DNA of 57,471 nucleotides, from assembly GCA_035400705.1 (NCBI GenBank), contig DAOMZV010000001.1:1-57471 (forward strand), given 5' to 3'. Positions 31,342-39,097 of the stretch are shown in pieces (positions within the stretch are counted from its first letter, which is position 1; each line of letters opens with the position of its first letter). A program made the translations under genes and the position numbers. The notes under the pieces are model-generated. The model saw nothing but the letters and a program-made list of their open reading frames with translations, was not told the DNA's origin and did not search any database. Source of the DNA: GWC2-40-17 sp035400705. GTDB lineage: Bacteria > Patescibacteriota > Patescibacteriia > Magasanikbacterales > UBA10003.

Positions 31342-34122
31342 TTATACCCCATGGCACTTTTTAAACTTCTTTCCGCTTCCACAAGGACATAAATCATTAC
31401 GCCCGACTTTGTGGCCTAAGGCGTCTTCAGAAAATTCCTTTTTAGACGCCAAGGAATGTCCTCCAGTACCACTTTCTTTTTGCGCTCCGGACATTTGTAA
31501 ACCCTGTCTTTGCATTAAAGATGGCGCAATTTTCAAACCAGCACTAATTTTATAAACACTATAAACAACTTCTTTTTGGATCAAACTTAATAATTCGTTA
31601 AATAATCGATAGGCTTCTTTTTTATATTCTACTAAAGGATCTCTTTGGCCATATCCTCTTAAACCAATACCAGCTCGCAAATAATCTATTGCCACCAAAT
31701 GATCTACCCACAAAGTATCAATGGAACGTAATAAAATTCCTTTAGCAATTTCTAATAACAAGAGTTTTCCCCCTTCACCAGCCGAAGTTAAAATTTCTTT
31801 TTCTAATTCCTCAAAACGCTTATGAGACAAATCCACTAAAAATTCTATAATCTTAGTTCTTTCTTCTGCTTCTTGTAAACGGCCGTCGGCATTACCTCCC
31901 ATTTTTAGCAATTGCTGTTTTTCTTCTTCCTGTAAAGGAAAAATAGTGCTGGTGGTTTCAATAATTTCTGAGATATTCCAGTCTCCTCCAGAAGTGGCCC
32001 CGGTATGATAATAAACAAACTGCTCAATTTCTTTCTCTACTAATTCTAAAATTTTATTTTTTAAAGTTTGAGTCTGATCTTCAGCTGGGACAGTAACCGG
32101 ATTAGCTAATTGTTCTTTTTCTTTAGCATATTCGTCTAAAATCTCTCGTCTCTTTTTATAGATTACAGTACGATGTTTATTAATCACATCATCGTAATCG
32201 AGTAAATGTTTGCGAATATCAAAGTTATGCCCTTCAACTTTTCTTTGGGCTGATTCTAAAGATTTAGAAACCATTTTGTTTTCAATTGGCATGTCATCAG
32301 GAATTTTTAAAAATTCCATCATTTTTCTAATCTTTTCCGAACCAAAAATACGCATCAAATCATCATCCATGGAAACATAAAATTGAGAAGAACCAGGATC
32401 ACCCTGACGACCCGCGCGACCGCGCAACTGATTATCAATACGACGCGATTCGTGTCTTTCTGTACCCAACACATGTAAACCACCTAATTCGCGAACTTTT
32501 TTAGCTGTTTCTGGGTCAACTGGGGTGCCACCTAAAATAATATCCACGCCGCGACCGGCCATATTAGTAGCCAAAGTCACTGCCCCGAGTTTACCCGCTT
32601 GAGCAATAATTTCTGCTTCACTTTCATGATTTTTAGCATTTAATATTTTATGAGGTACTCCTTCTTTAGCTAATAATTCGCTCAAAATTTCATTTTTTTC
32701 AATAGAAATAGTACCAACCAAAACCGGCTGACCTTTTTCATGACGTTCTTTAATCTCTTTAACTACGGCTAAAAATTTACCTGATTCATTTTTATAAATT
32801 CTATCTGATAAATCACGACGAATCATGTCTCTATTAGTAGGAATTTCTACAACTTCTAGATTATAAATCTTAGCAAACTCTTCTGCTTCGGTAGCTGCTG
32901 TACCAGTCATGCCGGATAACTTTTCATACATTCTAAAGTAATTTTGAAAAGTAACCGTGGCCAAAGTTTGACTTTCACGTTGGATAGTTACTCCTTCTTT
33001 AGCTTCGATGGCCTGATGCAAACCTTCGGAATAACGCCGACCAAACATTAAACGACCAGTAAATTCATCAACGATGATAATTTCTCCATCCTTCACAACA
33101 TAATCTCGATCAATTTTAAATAAAGTATTAGCTTTCAGAGCTTGTTCAATGTGATGAACTGTACTTACCCCATTTTCGGCATAAATATTGTCCACCCCCA
33201 ACCAATTTTCCATTTTATTGATACCCGCCTCAGTTAAAGTAGCGGAATGCATTTTTTCATCAATATTATAATCTTCATTTTCTTTTAAACGTCTAACCAA
33301 CTCAGCAAATTTATAATATTTTTCCGTAGCTTCTTCCGCCGCTGCAGAAATAATTAATGGAGTTCTGGCTTCATCAATTAAAATAGAGTCAACTTCATCA
33401 ACAATGGCGAAATGTAAACCGCGCTGTACCATTTCTTCTAAACTAGAGGCCATGTTGTCACGAAGATAATCAAAACCAAACTCATTATTAGTACCATAGA
33501 GAATGTCGCAAGCATAGGCTTCCTTTCTATTACAAGGACGCAAATTAGAAGGTTCAACCTTAATCAACGGCGTCTGCTCCTGACCTTCTGACATTTCAAC
33601 AACGGTATTTTTTTCTTGATAACCAGGCTCGTAAATATAAGAAACATGCTGTTGCTGGATACAACCAATAGTCATACCTAGGGCATTATAAACCTGACCC
33701 ATCCACACAGCATCACGTTTAGCTAAGTAATCATTAACAGTTACTACATGGACACCCTTACCAGTCAAAGCATTAAGATACACAGCCGCTGTAGCGGTTA
33801 AAGTTTTTCCTTCACCAGTTCTCATTTCCGCAATATTTCCGTGATGTAAAAAAAATGAACCGATGAGCTGCACATCGTAGTGACGCTGTCCAATAATACG
33901 CTTGGAGATTTCACGCACAGTAGCGAAAGCTTCGGGTAAAAGATCGCCTAAAGTTTCGCCCTTGACTAAACGATCTTTAAACTCTTTAGTTTTATTTTTC
34001 AATTCTTCTAAAGATAATTTTTCCCAAGTTGGCTCTAATTCATTAATTTGATTAATGACGGGCCTGATCTTGGCCACCTCTCGTGCATTAGGATTACCAA
34101 AAATCTTACCTAAAATAGACAT
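31342..34122 (-). CDS. secA: SecA, preprotein translocase ATPase
   Basis: A 926-residue ATPase that drives proteins through SecYEG. Motifs: MRTGEGKTLTATAAVYLNAL (Walker A), YGTNNEFGFDYLRDNM, IVDEVDSILIDEARTPLIIS (Walker B), ATNMAGRGVDIILGG, and RGRAGRQGDPGSSQFYVS. The C-terminal zinc motif is NDLCPCGSGKKFKKCHG. NBD1 carries an insertion of roughly 40 residues (around HVSYIYEPGYQEKN) just before the RKEAYACDILYG segment. I chose the ATG at 34122 (MSILGKIFGNPN). The upstream ATG at 34149 lies inside the -10 box of the promoter and would precede the transcript start. Confidence 0.97.
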   Translation of the reverse strand: MSILGKIFGNPNAREVAKIRPVINQINELEPTWEKLSLEELKNKTKEFKDRLVKGETLGDLLPEAFATVREISKRIIGQRHYDVQLIGSFFLHHGNIAEMRTGEGKTLTATAAVYLNALTGKGVHVVTVNDYLAKRDAVWMGQVYNALGMTIGCIQQQHVSYIYEPGYQEKNTVVEMSEGQEQTPLIKVEPSNLRPCNRKEAYACDILYGTNNEFGFDYLRDNMASSLEEMVQRGLHFAIVDEVDSILIDEARTPLIISAAAEEATEKYYKFAELVRRLKENEDYNIDEKMHSATLTEAGINKMENWLGVDNIYAENGVSTVHHIEQALKANTLFKIDRDYVVKDGEIIIVDEFTGRLMFGRRYSEGLHQAIEAKEGVTIQRESQTLATVTFQNYFRMYEKLSGMTGTAATEAEEFAKIYNLEVVEIPTNRDMIRRDLSDRIYKNESGKFLAVVKEIKERHEKGQPVLVGTISIEKNEILSELLAKEGVPHKILNAKNHESEAEIIAQAGKLGAVTLATNMAGRGVDIILGGTPVDPETAKKVRELGGLHVLGTERHESRRIDNQLRGRAGRQGDPGSSQFYVSMDDDLMRIFGSEKIRKMMEFLKIPDDMPIENKMVSKSLESAQRKVEGHNFDIRKHLLDYDDVINKHRTVIYKKRREILDEYAKEKEQLANPVTVPAEDQTQTLKNKILELVEKEIEQFVYYHTGATSGGDWNISEIIETTSTIFPLQEEEKQQLLKMGGNADGRLQEAEERTKIIEFLVDLSHKRFEELEKEILTSAGEGGKLLLLEIAKGILLRSIDTLWVDHLVAIDYLRAGIGLRGYGQRDPLVEYKKEAYRLFNELLSLIQKEVVYSVYKISAGLKIAPSLMQRQGLQMSGAQKESGTGGHSLASKKEFSEDALGHKVGRNDLCPCGSGKKFKKCHGV

Positions 34123-34147
34123 AAAATATAATTTTAAAAGTAGAGCC

Positions 34148-34176
34148 ATTATAGCTCAACTCTGATAAAAAAGCAA
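34148..34176 (-). promoter_or_regulatory. secA promoter (decides the start codon)
   Basis: On the minus strand TTGCTT (34171-34176), a 17-base spacer, TATAAT (34148-34153). The upstream ATG at 34149 overlaps the -10 box, so translation must begin at 34122. Confidence 0.75.
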
Positions 34177-34219
34177 CCTCCTTATAAAAGACGGCTTTGA
34201 ACCTATTAAAAAATTATTT

Positions 34220-34249
34220 TTGCCAAAATAAACCAAAATAGACTATAAT
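34220..34249 (+). promoter_or_regulatory. Promoter of the 124-residue membrane protein gene
   Basis: TTGCCA (34220-34225), an 18-base spacer, TATAAT (34244-34249), 23 bases before the ATG. Confidence 0.7.
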
Positions 34250-34272
34250 TAAATAAACTAACAAAACTAAAT

Positions 34273-34647
34273 ATGAACAAAACAAATAAATTTATTTACT
34301 GGACTCCGAGAGCTTTATCTATATTTTTTATCCTTTTTTTAATGTTATTTTCTTTAGACATTTTTGATTTAAACTTAAATTTTTGGCAAACTATTTTGGG
34401 TTTACTGGTCCATAACATTCCAGCCTTTATTTTAATAATCATTCTTGTAATTTCTTGGAAAAAAGAGGCGGTGGGCGGAATTATTTTTACTTTATTTGGA
34501 GCGTTTTTTCTTGGTCGAATGTTAATGACAATTCTAAGCCATCCGCCTTACGAATGGCGAATACTCTTGGGAATATCACCGATTATTCTTCCGGCTATTT
34601 TGATTGGAGTTTTATTTTTAATCGGTTGGCAGAAAAAAATAAAATAA
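34273..34647 (+). CDS. DUF7670-like small membrane protein
   Basis: A 124-residue protein with four membrane helices. It begins with KFIYWTPRALSIFFILFLML and includes VHNIPAFILIIILVISWKKE and GGIIFTLFGAFFL. The 'IYWTPR' start and the 'HxIPxFxLxxxLxxSWK' pattern match a small uncharacterised family that I recall as DUF7670, found across bacteria and archaea. Function is unknown. It is a monocistronic plus-strand gene with its own promoter and a bidirectional terminator. The start has no SD. Confidence 0.6.
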   Translation: MNKTNKFIYWTPRALSIFFILFLMLFSLDIFDLNLNFWQTILGLLVHNIPAFILIIILVISWKKEAVGGIIFTLFGAFFLGRMLMTILSHPPYEWRILLGISPIILPAILIGVLFLIGWQKKIK

Positions 34648-34656
34648 TTAAACAAC

Positions 34657-34688
34657 AAAAATCACCTTTTGACTAAAAGGTGATTTTT
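34657..34688. terminator. Bidirectional terminator
   Basis: A perfect 14-bp inverted repeat AAAAATCACCTTTT (34657-34670) with its complement at 34675-34688 and a GACT loop. It serves the plus-strand membrane protein gene and the minus-strand DUF5654-like gene. Confidence 0.85.
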
Positions 34689-34701
34689 TATTTTTTCAAC
34701 T

Positions 34702-34956
34702 TTATTTATCTTTTTTAGATAAACGCAATAAAAAATATGACACCAAAACAATAATACCGGTAATTAAAACGGCATAAACCAACTTGGCCCATAAAGTATT
34801 TTCGTTCAGAGGGTAAAAAAACTCAATCACTGACTTAATAGCATCATTCCAAGCTAAACCAGCAACTAAACCCAAAGCGGCCACAATATAACCAATGGTT
34901 TTTTCCCTTAATTCTCGACGTAAATCATTATGTAATTCATTTTTATTAATTTCCAT
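34702..34956 (-). CDS. DUF5654-like small membrane protein
   Basis: An 84-residue protein with a charged amphipathic N-terminus and two membrane helices: TIGYIVAALGLVAGLAWNDA and LVYAVLITGIIVLVSYFLL. The 'AALGLVAGLAWNDAIK' phrase is the signature I associate with DUF5654. Function is unknown. It lies 9 bases after hpf in the minus direction and ends at the bidirectional hairpin. Confidence 0.6.
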   Translation of the reverse strand: MEINKNELHNDLRRELREKTIGYIVAALGLVAGLAWNDAIKSVIEFFYPLNENTLWAKLVYAVLITGIIVLVSYFLLRLSKKDK

Positions 34957-34965
34957 AAAATTTTA

Positions 34966-35304
34966 TTATTTTCTAGATTGGCGCACGACCTGATCTATTT
35001 TTTTATCTTTAAATGAAACGACCTGTCTTTTAATTTCATCATAAACTAAATCTATTGCACTATATAAATCGCTATTAGATTCTTCGGCTCTAAGTAAATT
35101 TCCTGGAACTTTTAAATTAACTTCGGCTTTAAAAATATTACCTTTATTATGATGGTTAGTTGAACGACCAACTTCTACTCTAGCTTCTACCGCCCCATTG
35201 TCCACTCTCTGGAGATATTTTTCTAAACCACTAATTTTGCTATTAACATAATCGTTAATAGCTTGGGTCATTTCAATACCTGTTGCTTTAATAATAATTT
35301 GCAT
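34966..35304 (-). CDS. hpf: Ribosome hibernation promoting factor, short form
   Basis: A 112-residue protein: QIIIKATGIEMTQAINDYVN, SKISGLEKYLQRVDN, then the two-strand segment KGNIFKAEVNLKVPGNLLRA and the closing helix DLYSAIDLVYDEIKRQVVSF. This is the N-terminal HPF/YfiA domain, which binds the 30S decoding region and blocks tRNA and mRNA in dormancy. There is no long C-terminal dimerisation domain, so 100S formation would need another factor. It lies 10 bases after the 209-residue membrane-anchored protein gene. Confidence 0.92.
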   Translation of the reverse strand: MQIIIKATGIEMTQAINDYVNSKISGLEKYLQRVDNGAVEARVEVGRSTNHHNKGNIFKAEVNLKVPGNLLRAEESNSDLYSAIDLVYDEIKRQVVSFKDKKIDQVVRQSRK

Positions 35305-35314
35305 AAAGATTAAA

Positions 35315-35944
35315 TTATTTATTAATTTCTAATGTTTTAATTAATTCGACCTCATCAAAAGGAATGGGATCACCGATTCTTAAACGAAAACTATCTACCA
35401 CCACCTCTGCCTCACCTGTGCTGCCTGGAGAACCAAAACGAACTTGAGCTAATTCTGTATTAGTAAAACACAAAGGTTTAGCCACTTCACCAGTTTTAGG
35501 AACTTTTATAATTGATTCCTTATCCAAATTTAAACAAATTTTTCCCTTAAGAGTCTCACCGTAAACAAAATTTCCCGAAACAACAATACTGCCAGTAAAT
35601 TCTATGAATTTTTTATTTTCTTGTTGAAAAATATTACCAACGGTCATGCCGTTAGGCAAGGTATCACCAATTTTAATTAAACCAATATCAATCTGATTAT
35701 TTTTAATTTTTTCTACTTGACCTTGAATGTTTTTTTGTAACAATGCAGTCTCTTCGGTGTTTTTCTTTTGCTGGGTCAAAGTTTGAACAATAATATTTTC
35801 TTCATTCTTTTTACTTTCATCAACGGCTGAATTTTGCCATAAATAAACCCCTAACCCCACAATAATATAAGATAAAAAAACACCGACCCAAATTACCCAA
35901 TTAGTATTGGGCTTTTTAAAAATTTTATCTAAATAATGCATCAT
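35315..35944 (-). CDS. Membrane-anchored coiled-coil protein of unknown function
   Basis: A 209-residue protein: a short cytoplasmic start, one membrane helix (about residues 16-36, WVIWVGVFLSYIIVGLGVYL), a coiled-coil stretch (about 40-85), and then a beta-rich domain. That domain contains IGDTLPNGMTVGNIFQQENK and SIVVSGNFVYGETLKGKICL. I do not recognise the family. The beta domain could bind a ligand or another envelope protein on the outside. It lies between murB and hpf, 19 bases after murB. It may be a lineage-specific envelope protein. Confidence 0.65.
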   Translation of the reverse strand: MMHYLDKIFKKPNTNWVIWVGVFLSYIIVGLGVYLWQNSAVDESKKNEENIIVQTLTQQKKNTEETALLQKNIQGQVEKIKNNQIDIGLIKIGDTLPNGMTVGNIFQQENKKFIEFTGSIVVSGNFVYGETLKGKICLNLDKESIIKVPKTGEVAKPLCFTNTELAQVRFGSPGSTGEAEVVVDSFRLRIGDPIPFDEVELIKTLEINK

Positions 35945-35963
35945 AAAAAAGAACCTTCTTAAA

Positions 35964-36917
35964 TTAATAATTTTTAACGATTTGAACTTCTTCTTCTAAT
36001 TTAACTAAAAATTTATTCCACACGGTTTCCTTAATTTTTCTAATTAATTGTAAAACATCTTCGGCCTTGGCTTGGCCCCGATTCACAATAAAATTAGCAT
36101 GCTGCTGAGAAACTTCGGCTTCACCTACTCGAGTTCCTTTTAAACCCGAAAGTTCAATCAACCAAGCCGCCGGCACTTTTTTGTATTGCCAAAAATTTTC
36201 CAACATTTTTGATTTTAATCTATCGTCTATCTGCTGAGGATTGGTAAAAGTAAAATTTTTAAAAATACATCCAGCACTAGGATAAGGAGGTTGGGATTCG
36301 TGACGATGCTTTAAAAAACCCTCCAAATCTTTTTTACTCTCCTCGGCAATACCAGCTAATAATTCTAATTCAGCTTCTAGAATTATTGCCTCGGCCAAAA
36401 CCGATTTAAACAAACTGGTGCGATAACCAAAAACACATTCCGCTGGAGTAATTTTTTTAGTTTTATTTTGAAAATAAATTGTTACACTTTTAATATTTTG
36501 CGCCATATCAAAACGAAAAGCTCCAGCGTTACCTCTCACAGCACCTCCTATTGTTCCCGGCAAACCACCTGCCCACTCCAAACCTCGAAGACCTTTCTTA
36601 GACAACTCAAAAGCTAAGGGTATTACTGACACTCCAGCCCCCACCTTGACTACATATTTGTTGCCGTTTAAATATGGCTCTAAGGGATAATTAATTTCCT
36701 TAAAGGAAATCTTAATCACTAAACCGGGCCAACCGGCATCGGGAAAAAGTAAATTGCTCCCACCACCTAAAATAAAAACCGACAGTTTATTTTTTTTACT
36801 AAAATCTAGAGCTCTTGTTAATTCATCTAAATTATTAGCTTCAACAAAAAACCTGGCTGAACCACCAATTTTAAAAGTTGTAAATTGTGCCAAACTAACG
36901 TCCTTTTTAATCTCCAT
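35964..36917 (-). CDS. murB: MurB, UDP-MurNAc-forming reductase
   Basis: A 317-residue FAD enzyme reducing UDP-GlcNAc-enolpyruvate to UDP-MurNAc in the cytoplasm. Motifs: TTFKIGGSARFF, VFILGGGSNLLFPD (FAD), GLRGLEWAGGLPGTIGGAVR, FGYRTSLF, PPYPSAGCIFKNF with the catalytic Ser, and the last-turn Glu in KLEEEVQIV. The short C-terminal arm fits type II MurB. Two ATGs (36932 and 36917) are possible. The -10 box of the promoter at 36937-36965 puts the transcript start almost on the first, so I chose the second. murC lies just upstream. Confidence 0.93.
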   Translation of the reverse strand: MEIKKDVSLAQFTTFKIGGSARFFVEANNLDELTRALDFSKKNKLSVFILGGGSNLLFPDAGWPGLVIKISFKEINYPLEPYLNGNKYVVKVGAGVSVIPLAFELSKKGLRGLEWAGGLPGTIGGAVRGNAGAFRFDMAQNIKSVTIYFQNKTKKITPAECVFGYRTSLFKSVLAEAIILEAELELLAGIAEESKKDLEGFLKHRHESQPPYPSAGCIFKNFTFTNPQQIDDRLKSKMLENFWQYKKVPAAWLIELSGLKGTRVGEAEVSQQHANFIVNRGQAKAEDVLQLIRKIKETVWNKFLVKLEEEVQIVKNY

Positions 36918-36936
36918 AATTTTCTTTATCATTCTT

Positions 36937-36965
36937 ATTGTAACATTTTAAAAACCTACTCACAA
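36937..36965 (-). promoter_or_regulatory. Candidate murB promoter
   Basis: On the minus strand TTGTGA (36960-36965), a 17-base spacer, TACAAT (36937-36942) with TGn before the -10. It overlaps the end of murC, so murB may have its own start in addition to read-through. Confidence 0.5.
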
Positions 36966-36969
36966 GAAA

Positions 36970-38346
36970 TTATTCTACCTTAACTAATTTTTCCGCTAAT
37001 TTATAAATATAGCCTGCTCCCATCATTAATACTATATCTCTTGGTTGTAATATTTCATCCAAAATTTTTTCGGTTTCTTGTAAATCTCGACCAAAATAAC
37101 TTGCTTTCTTCCCCTCTTTTTTTAATTCTGCTACCAAATCTGCCGAGGAAATATTGTCTTCTTGGGGTTCTCGACCGGGAGCCGACCAGATTTCATTTAA
37201 GACAACCATATCCGATTGTTTAAAAGATTGAACAAAATCATTAAACAAAATTCGTGTTCTCCATTTATGATGTGGGTGAAAAACAGTTATAATTCTTTGT
37301 CCGGGATATTTTTGTCGAGCAGCCTCAATGGTCCCTCTTACTCCAGCTGGATGATGACCATAATCACTAATTATTGTTGCCTGACGATATTGACCTAAAA
37401 CTTGAAACCGCCGCCAAGATCCCTGAAAATCTTCCAAAACTGGTTTAATAGCAGCTGGCTCAGCCCCCAAACTTAAAGCCATGGCCGTAGCAGCCAAGGA
37501 ATTATAAACATTAAACAAGCCAGGAATCTGAATATTGTATTGATTATTTAAAAGAAAAAAACTTTGCTTCTGGCTATCGGCCTTAACATCGGTTGCTAAA
37601 AATTCTTCTTCAACCTGTAAACCAAACTTCTTAATTGAAATTCTTTCTTCAGATAATTTATTAAGTAATTGAATAACACCAGCATCATCTCCATTAACCA
37701 ACAAAAAACCGCCGGGTTTAATTTGTTTAGTTAATTTTTTAAAGGCCTCTAGGATGTCATTGAGATCTTTATAAAAATCTAAATGATCTTCTTCAATGTT
37801 GGTAATCAATAAATAGTCTGGTGTTAAACTCAAAAAATTACCAAAGGCTTCACAAGCTTCCACCACAAAAACTCCCTGGCCAAAACGAAAACCACCGCCG
37901 TGCTGACCTTCTACATTTCCTCCGGCAATGATCAAAGGATCAAAACCGTTAGCTTCTAAAATTTTACCCAACATTAAAGTGGTGGTAGTTTTACCATTAG
38001 TGCCGGAAACGGCGATGGTTTTTCTTTCTTGTGAAATCAAACCTAAGGCACCAAAATAACTGTAAATCGGTAAACCAATTTTTTCAGCTTGTTGTAATTC
38101 TATATTATCAAATTCTCTAGCCGCTGCTGTATGAACTACCATTTCTATATCCGGAGTTATGTGTTCAACTGAATGCCCAATCCAAATCTTTGCCCCTGCT
38201 TTTTCTAGCTCATCAACAATTGCAGTTCTTTCTAAATCAGAACCAGTGACCTCCATTTTTAAAGCTAAAGCCAAACGAGCTAAGGCGGAAACTCCATGCC
38301 CACCAATACCTACAAAATGAATTTTTTTAACCGCAAAAAAAGACAT
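36970..38346 (-). CDS. murC: MurC, UDP-MurNAc:L-alanine ligase
   Basis: A 458-residue Mur ligase with all three domains. The N-terminal UDP-binding domain has HFVGIGGHGVSALARLALAL and GSDLERTA. The ATP domain has IAVSGTNGKTTTTLMLGKIL and LITNIEEDHLDFY. The C-terminal domain has ISDYGHHPAGVRGTIEAA and FHPHHKWRTRILFNDF. The DYGHHP motif is characteristic of MurC. It adds L-Ala to UDP-MurNAc. It lies 11 bases after the Trm9-like gene in the minus direction. Confidence 0.96.
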   Translation of the reverse strand: MSFFAVKKIHFVGIGGHGVSALARLALALKMEVTGSDLERTAIVDELEKAGAKIWIGHSVEHITPDIEMVVHTAAAREFDNIELQQAEKIGLPIYSYFGALGLISQERKTIAVSGTNGKTTTTLMLGKILEANGFDPLIIAGGNVEGQHGGGFRFGQGVFVVEACEAFGNFLSLTPDYLLITNIEEDHLDFYKDLNDILEAFKKLTKQIKPGGFLLVNGDDAGVIQLLNKLSEERISIKKFGLQVEEEFLATDVKADSQKQSFFLLNNQYNIQIPGLFNVYNSLAATAMALSLGAEPAAIKPVLEDFQGSWRRFQVLGQYRQATIISDYGHHPAGVRGTIEAARQKYPGQRIITVFHPHHKWRTRILFNDFVQSFKQSDMVVLNEIWSAPGREPQEDNISSADLVAELKKEGKKASYFGRDLQETEKILDEILQPRDIVLMMGAGYIYKLAEKLVKVE

Positions 38347-38357
38347 AAACTTTAAAA

Positions 38358-39092
38358 TTATTTTTGAACCAAAGCAATAATATTATAACTTTTTTTTAAA
38401 TCGGTAACAAAATTACCATTGGCATCACCATAACCGATTTTTATTTTTTTAAATCCGACTGATTGTAATAATTTTTTTAATTCTTCTTTATCAAAACTAT
38501 ATAAATATCTTTGCACGGTTATCTTAGGTGTCGCCTTCCACGGAGTTAACAAATCTTTTTCACTCCAACTTGAAGGATTTTTTTTCAATTGTTCTTTAAT
38601 CTTGAATTTATTTTCTGCGTATGAAGTATATAAATTCCAAACAGAAATAACTCCGTGTCCCTTGGGTTTGAGGACCCGATAAATTTCTTTAACTGACTGT
38701 TCTTGCAGTTCTTTAGATGGTATATGATGTAAAACAGCCAAAGCCAAAACCCAGTCAAACAGTTGATCTTCAAAAGGTAAATTAATTATATTACCTTTAA
38801 CCAATTTGACTTTTTGATTTCGCCCCAACTTAGGAATTCTTTTTTTGGCTAATTTTAAAAGATTACCGCTTAAATCCAAACCGGTATAATCAATTGACTT
38901 GGAAGCCAAACAATCGTATAATACAGCATTGCCACAACCTACATCCAAAACCCTATCTCCTTTTTTAATACCACCAGTAGTTTTAATTTGATAAGGACGC
39001 GGGGTACTGCGGGTCAAATTCCATTCTTTGGCAATAAGATTATAATCTTTCTCCACTTTTTTTAAAACTTTTTTAGCTGCAACTAAATCCAT
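38358..39092 (-). CDS. Trm9/ALKBH8-like tRNA wobble-uridine methyltransferase
   Basis: A 244-residue class I SAM-dependent methyltransferase. The SAM loop VLDVGCGNAVLYD is at residues 48-60, TGLDLSGNLLKLA follows, and the post-I acidic site and motif LPFEDQLFDWVLALAVLHHI come next. The N-terminal YNLIAKEWNLTRSTPRPY is close to the Trm9/ALKBH8 hallmark (Y..IA..W..TR..P.P). Eukaryotic Trm9 methylates the carboxymethyl group made by Elongator on U34 to give mcm5U. The gene is divergent from elp3 with 5 bases between the two ATGs, which strongly supports a shared pathway. Other class I methyltransferases share the fold, so the substrate is inferred mainly from the motif and the partner. No Trm112-like protein is seen. 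Confidence 0.75.
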   Translation of the reverse strand: MDLVAAKKVLKKVEKDYNLIAKEWNLTRSTPRPYQIKTTGGIKKGDRVLDVGCGNAVLYDCLASKSIDYTGLDLSGNLLKLAKKRIPKLGRNQKVKLVKGNIINLPFEDQLFDWVLALAVLHHIPSKELQEQSVKEIYRVLKPKGHGVISVWNLYTSYAENKFKIKEQLKKNPSSWSEKDLLTPWKATPKITVQRYLYSFDKEELKKLLQSVGFKKIKIGYGDANGNFVTDLKKSYNIIALVQK

Positions 39093-39097
39093 AAAAC

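Noticed and set aside
34123..34149. SecA start at the upstream ATG (34149)
   Set aside because: That ATG lies within the -10 box of a good promoter, so it would precede the transcript.
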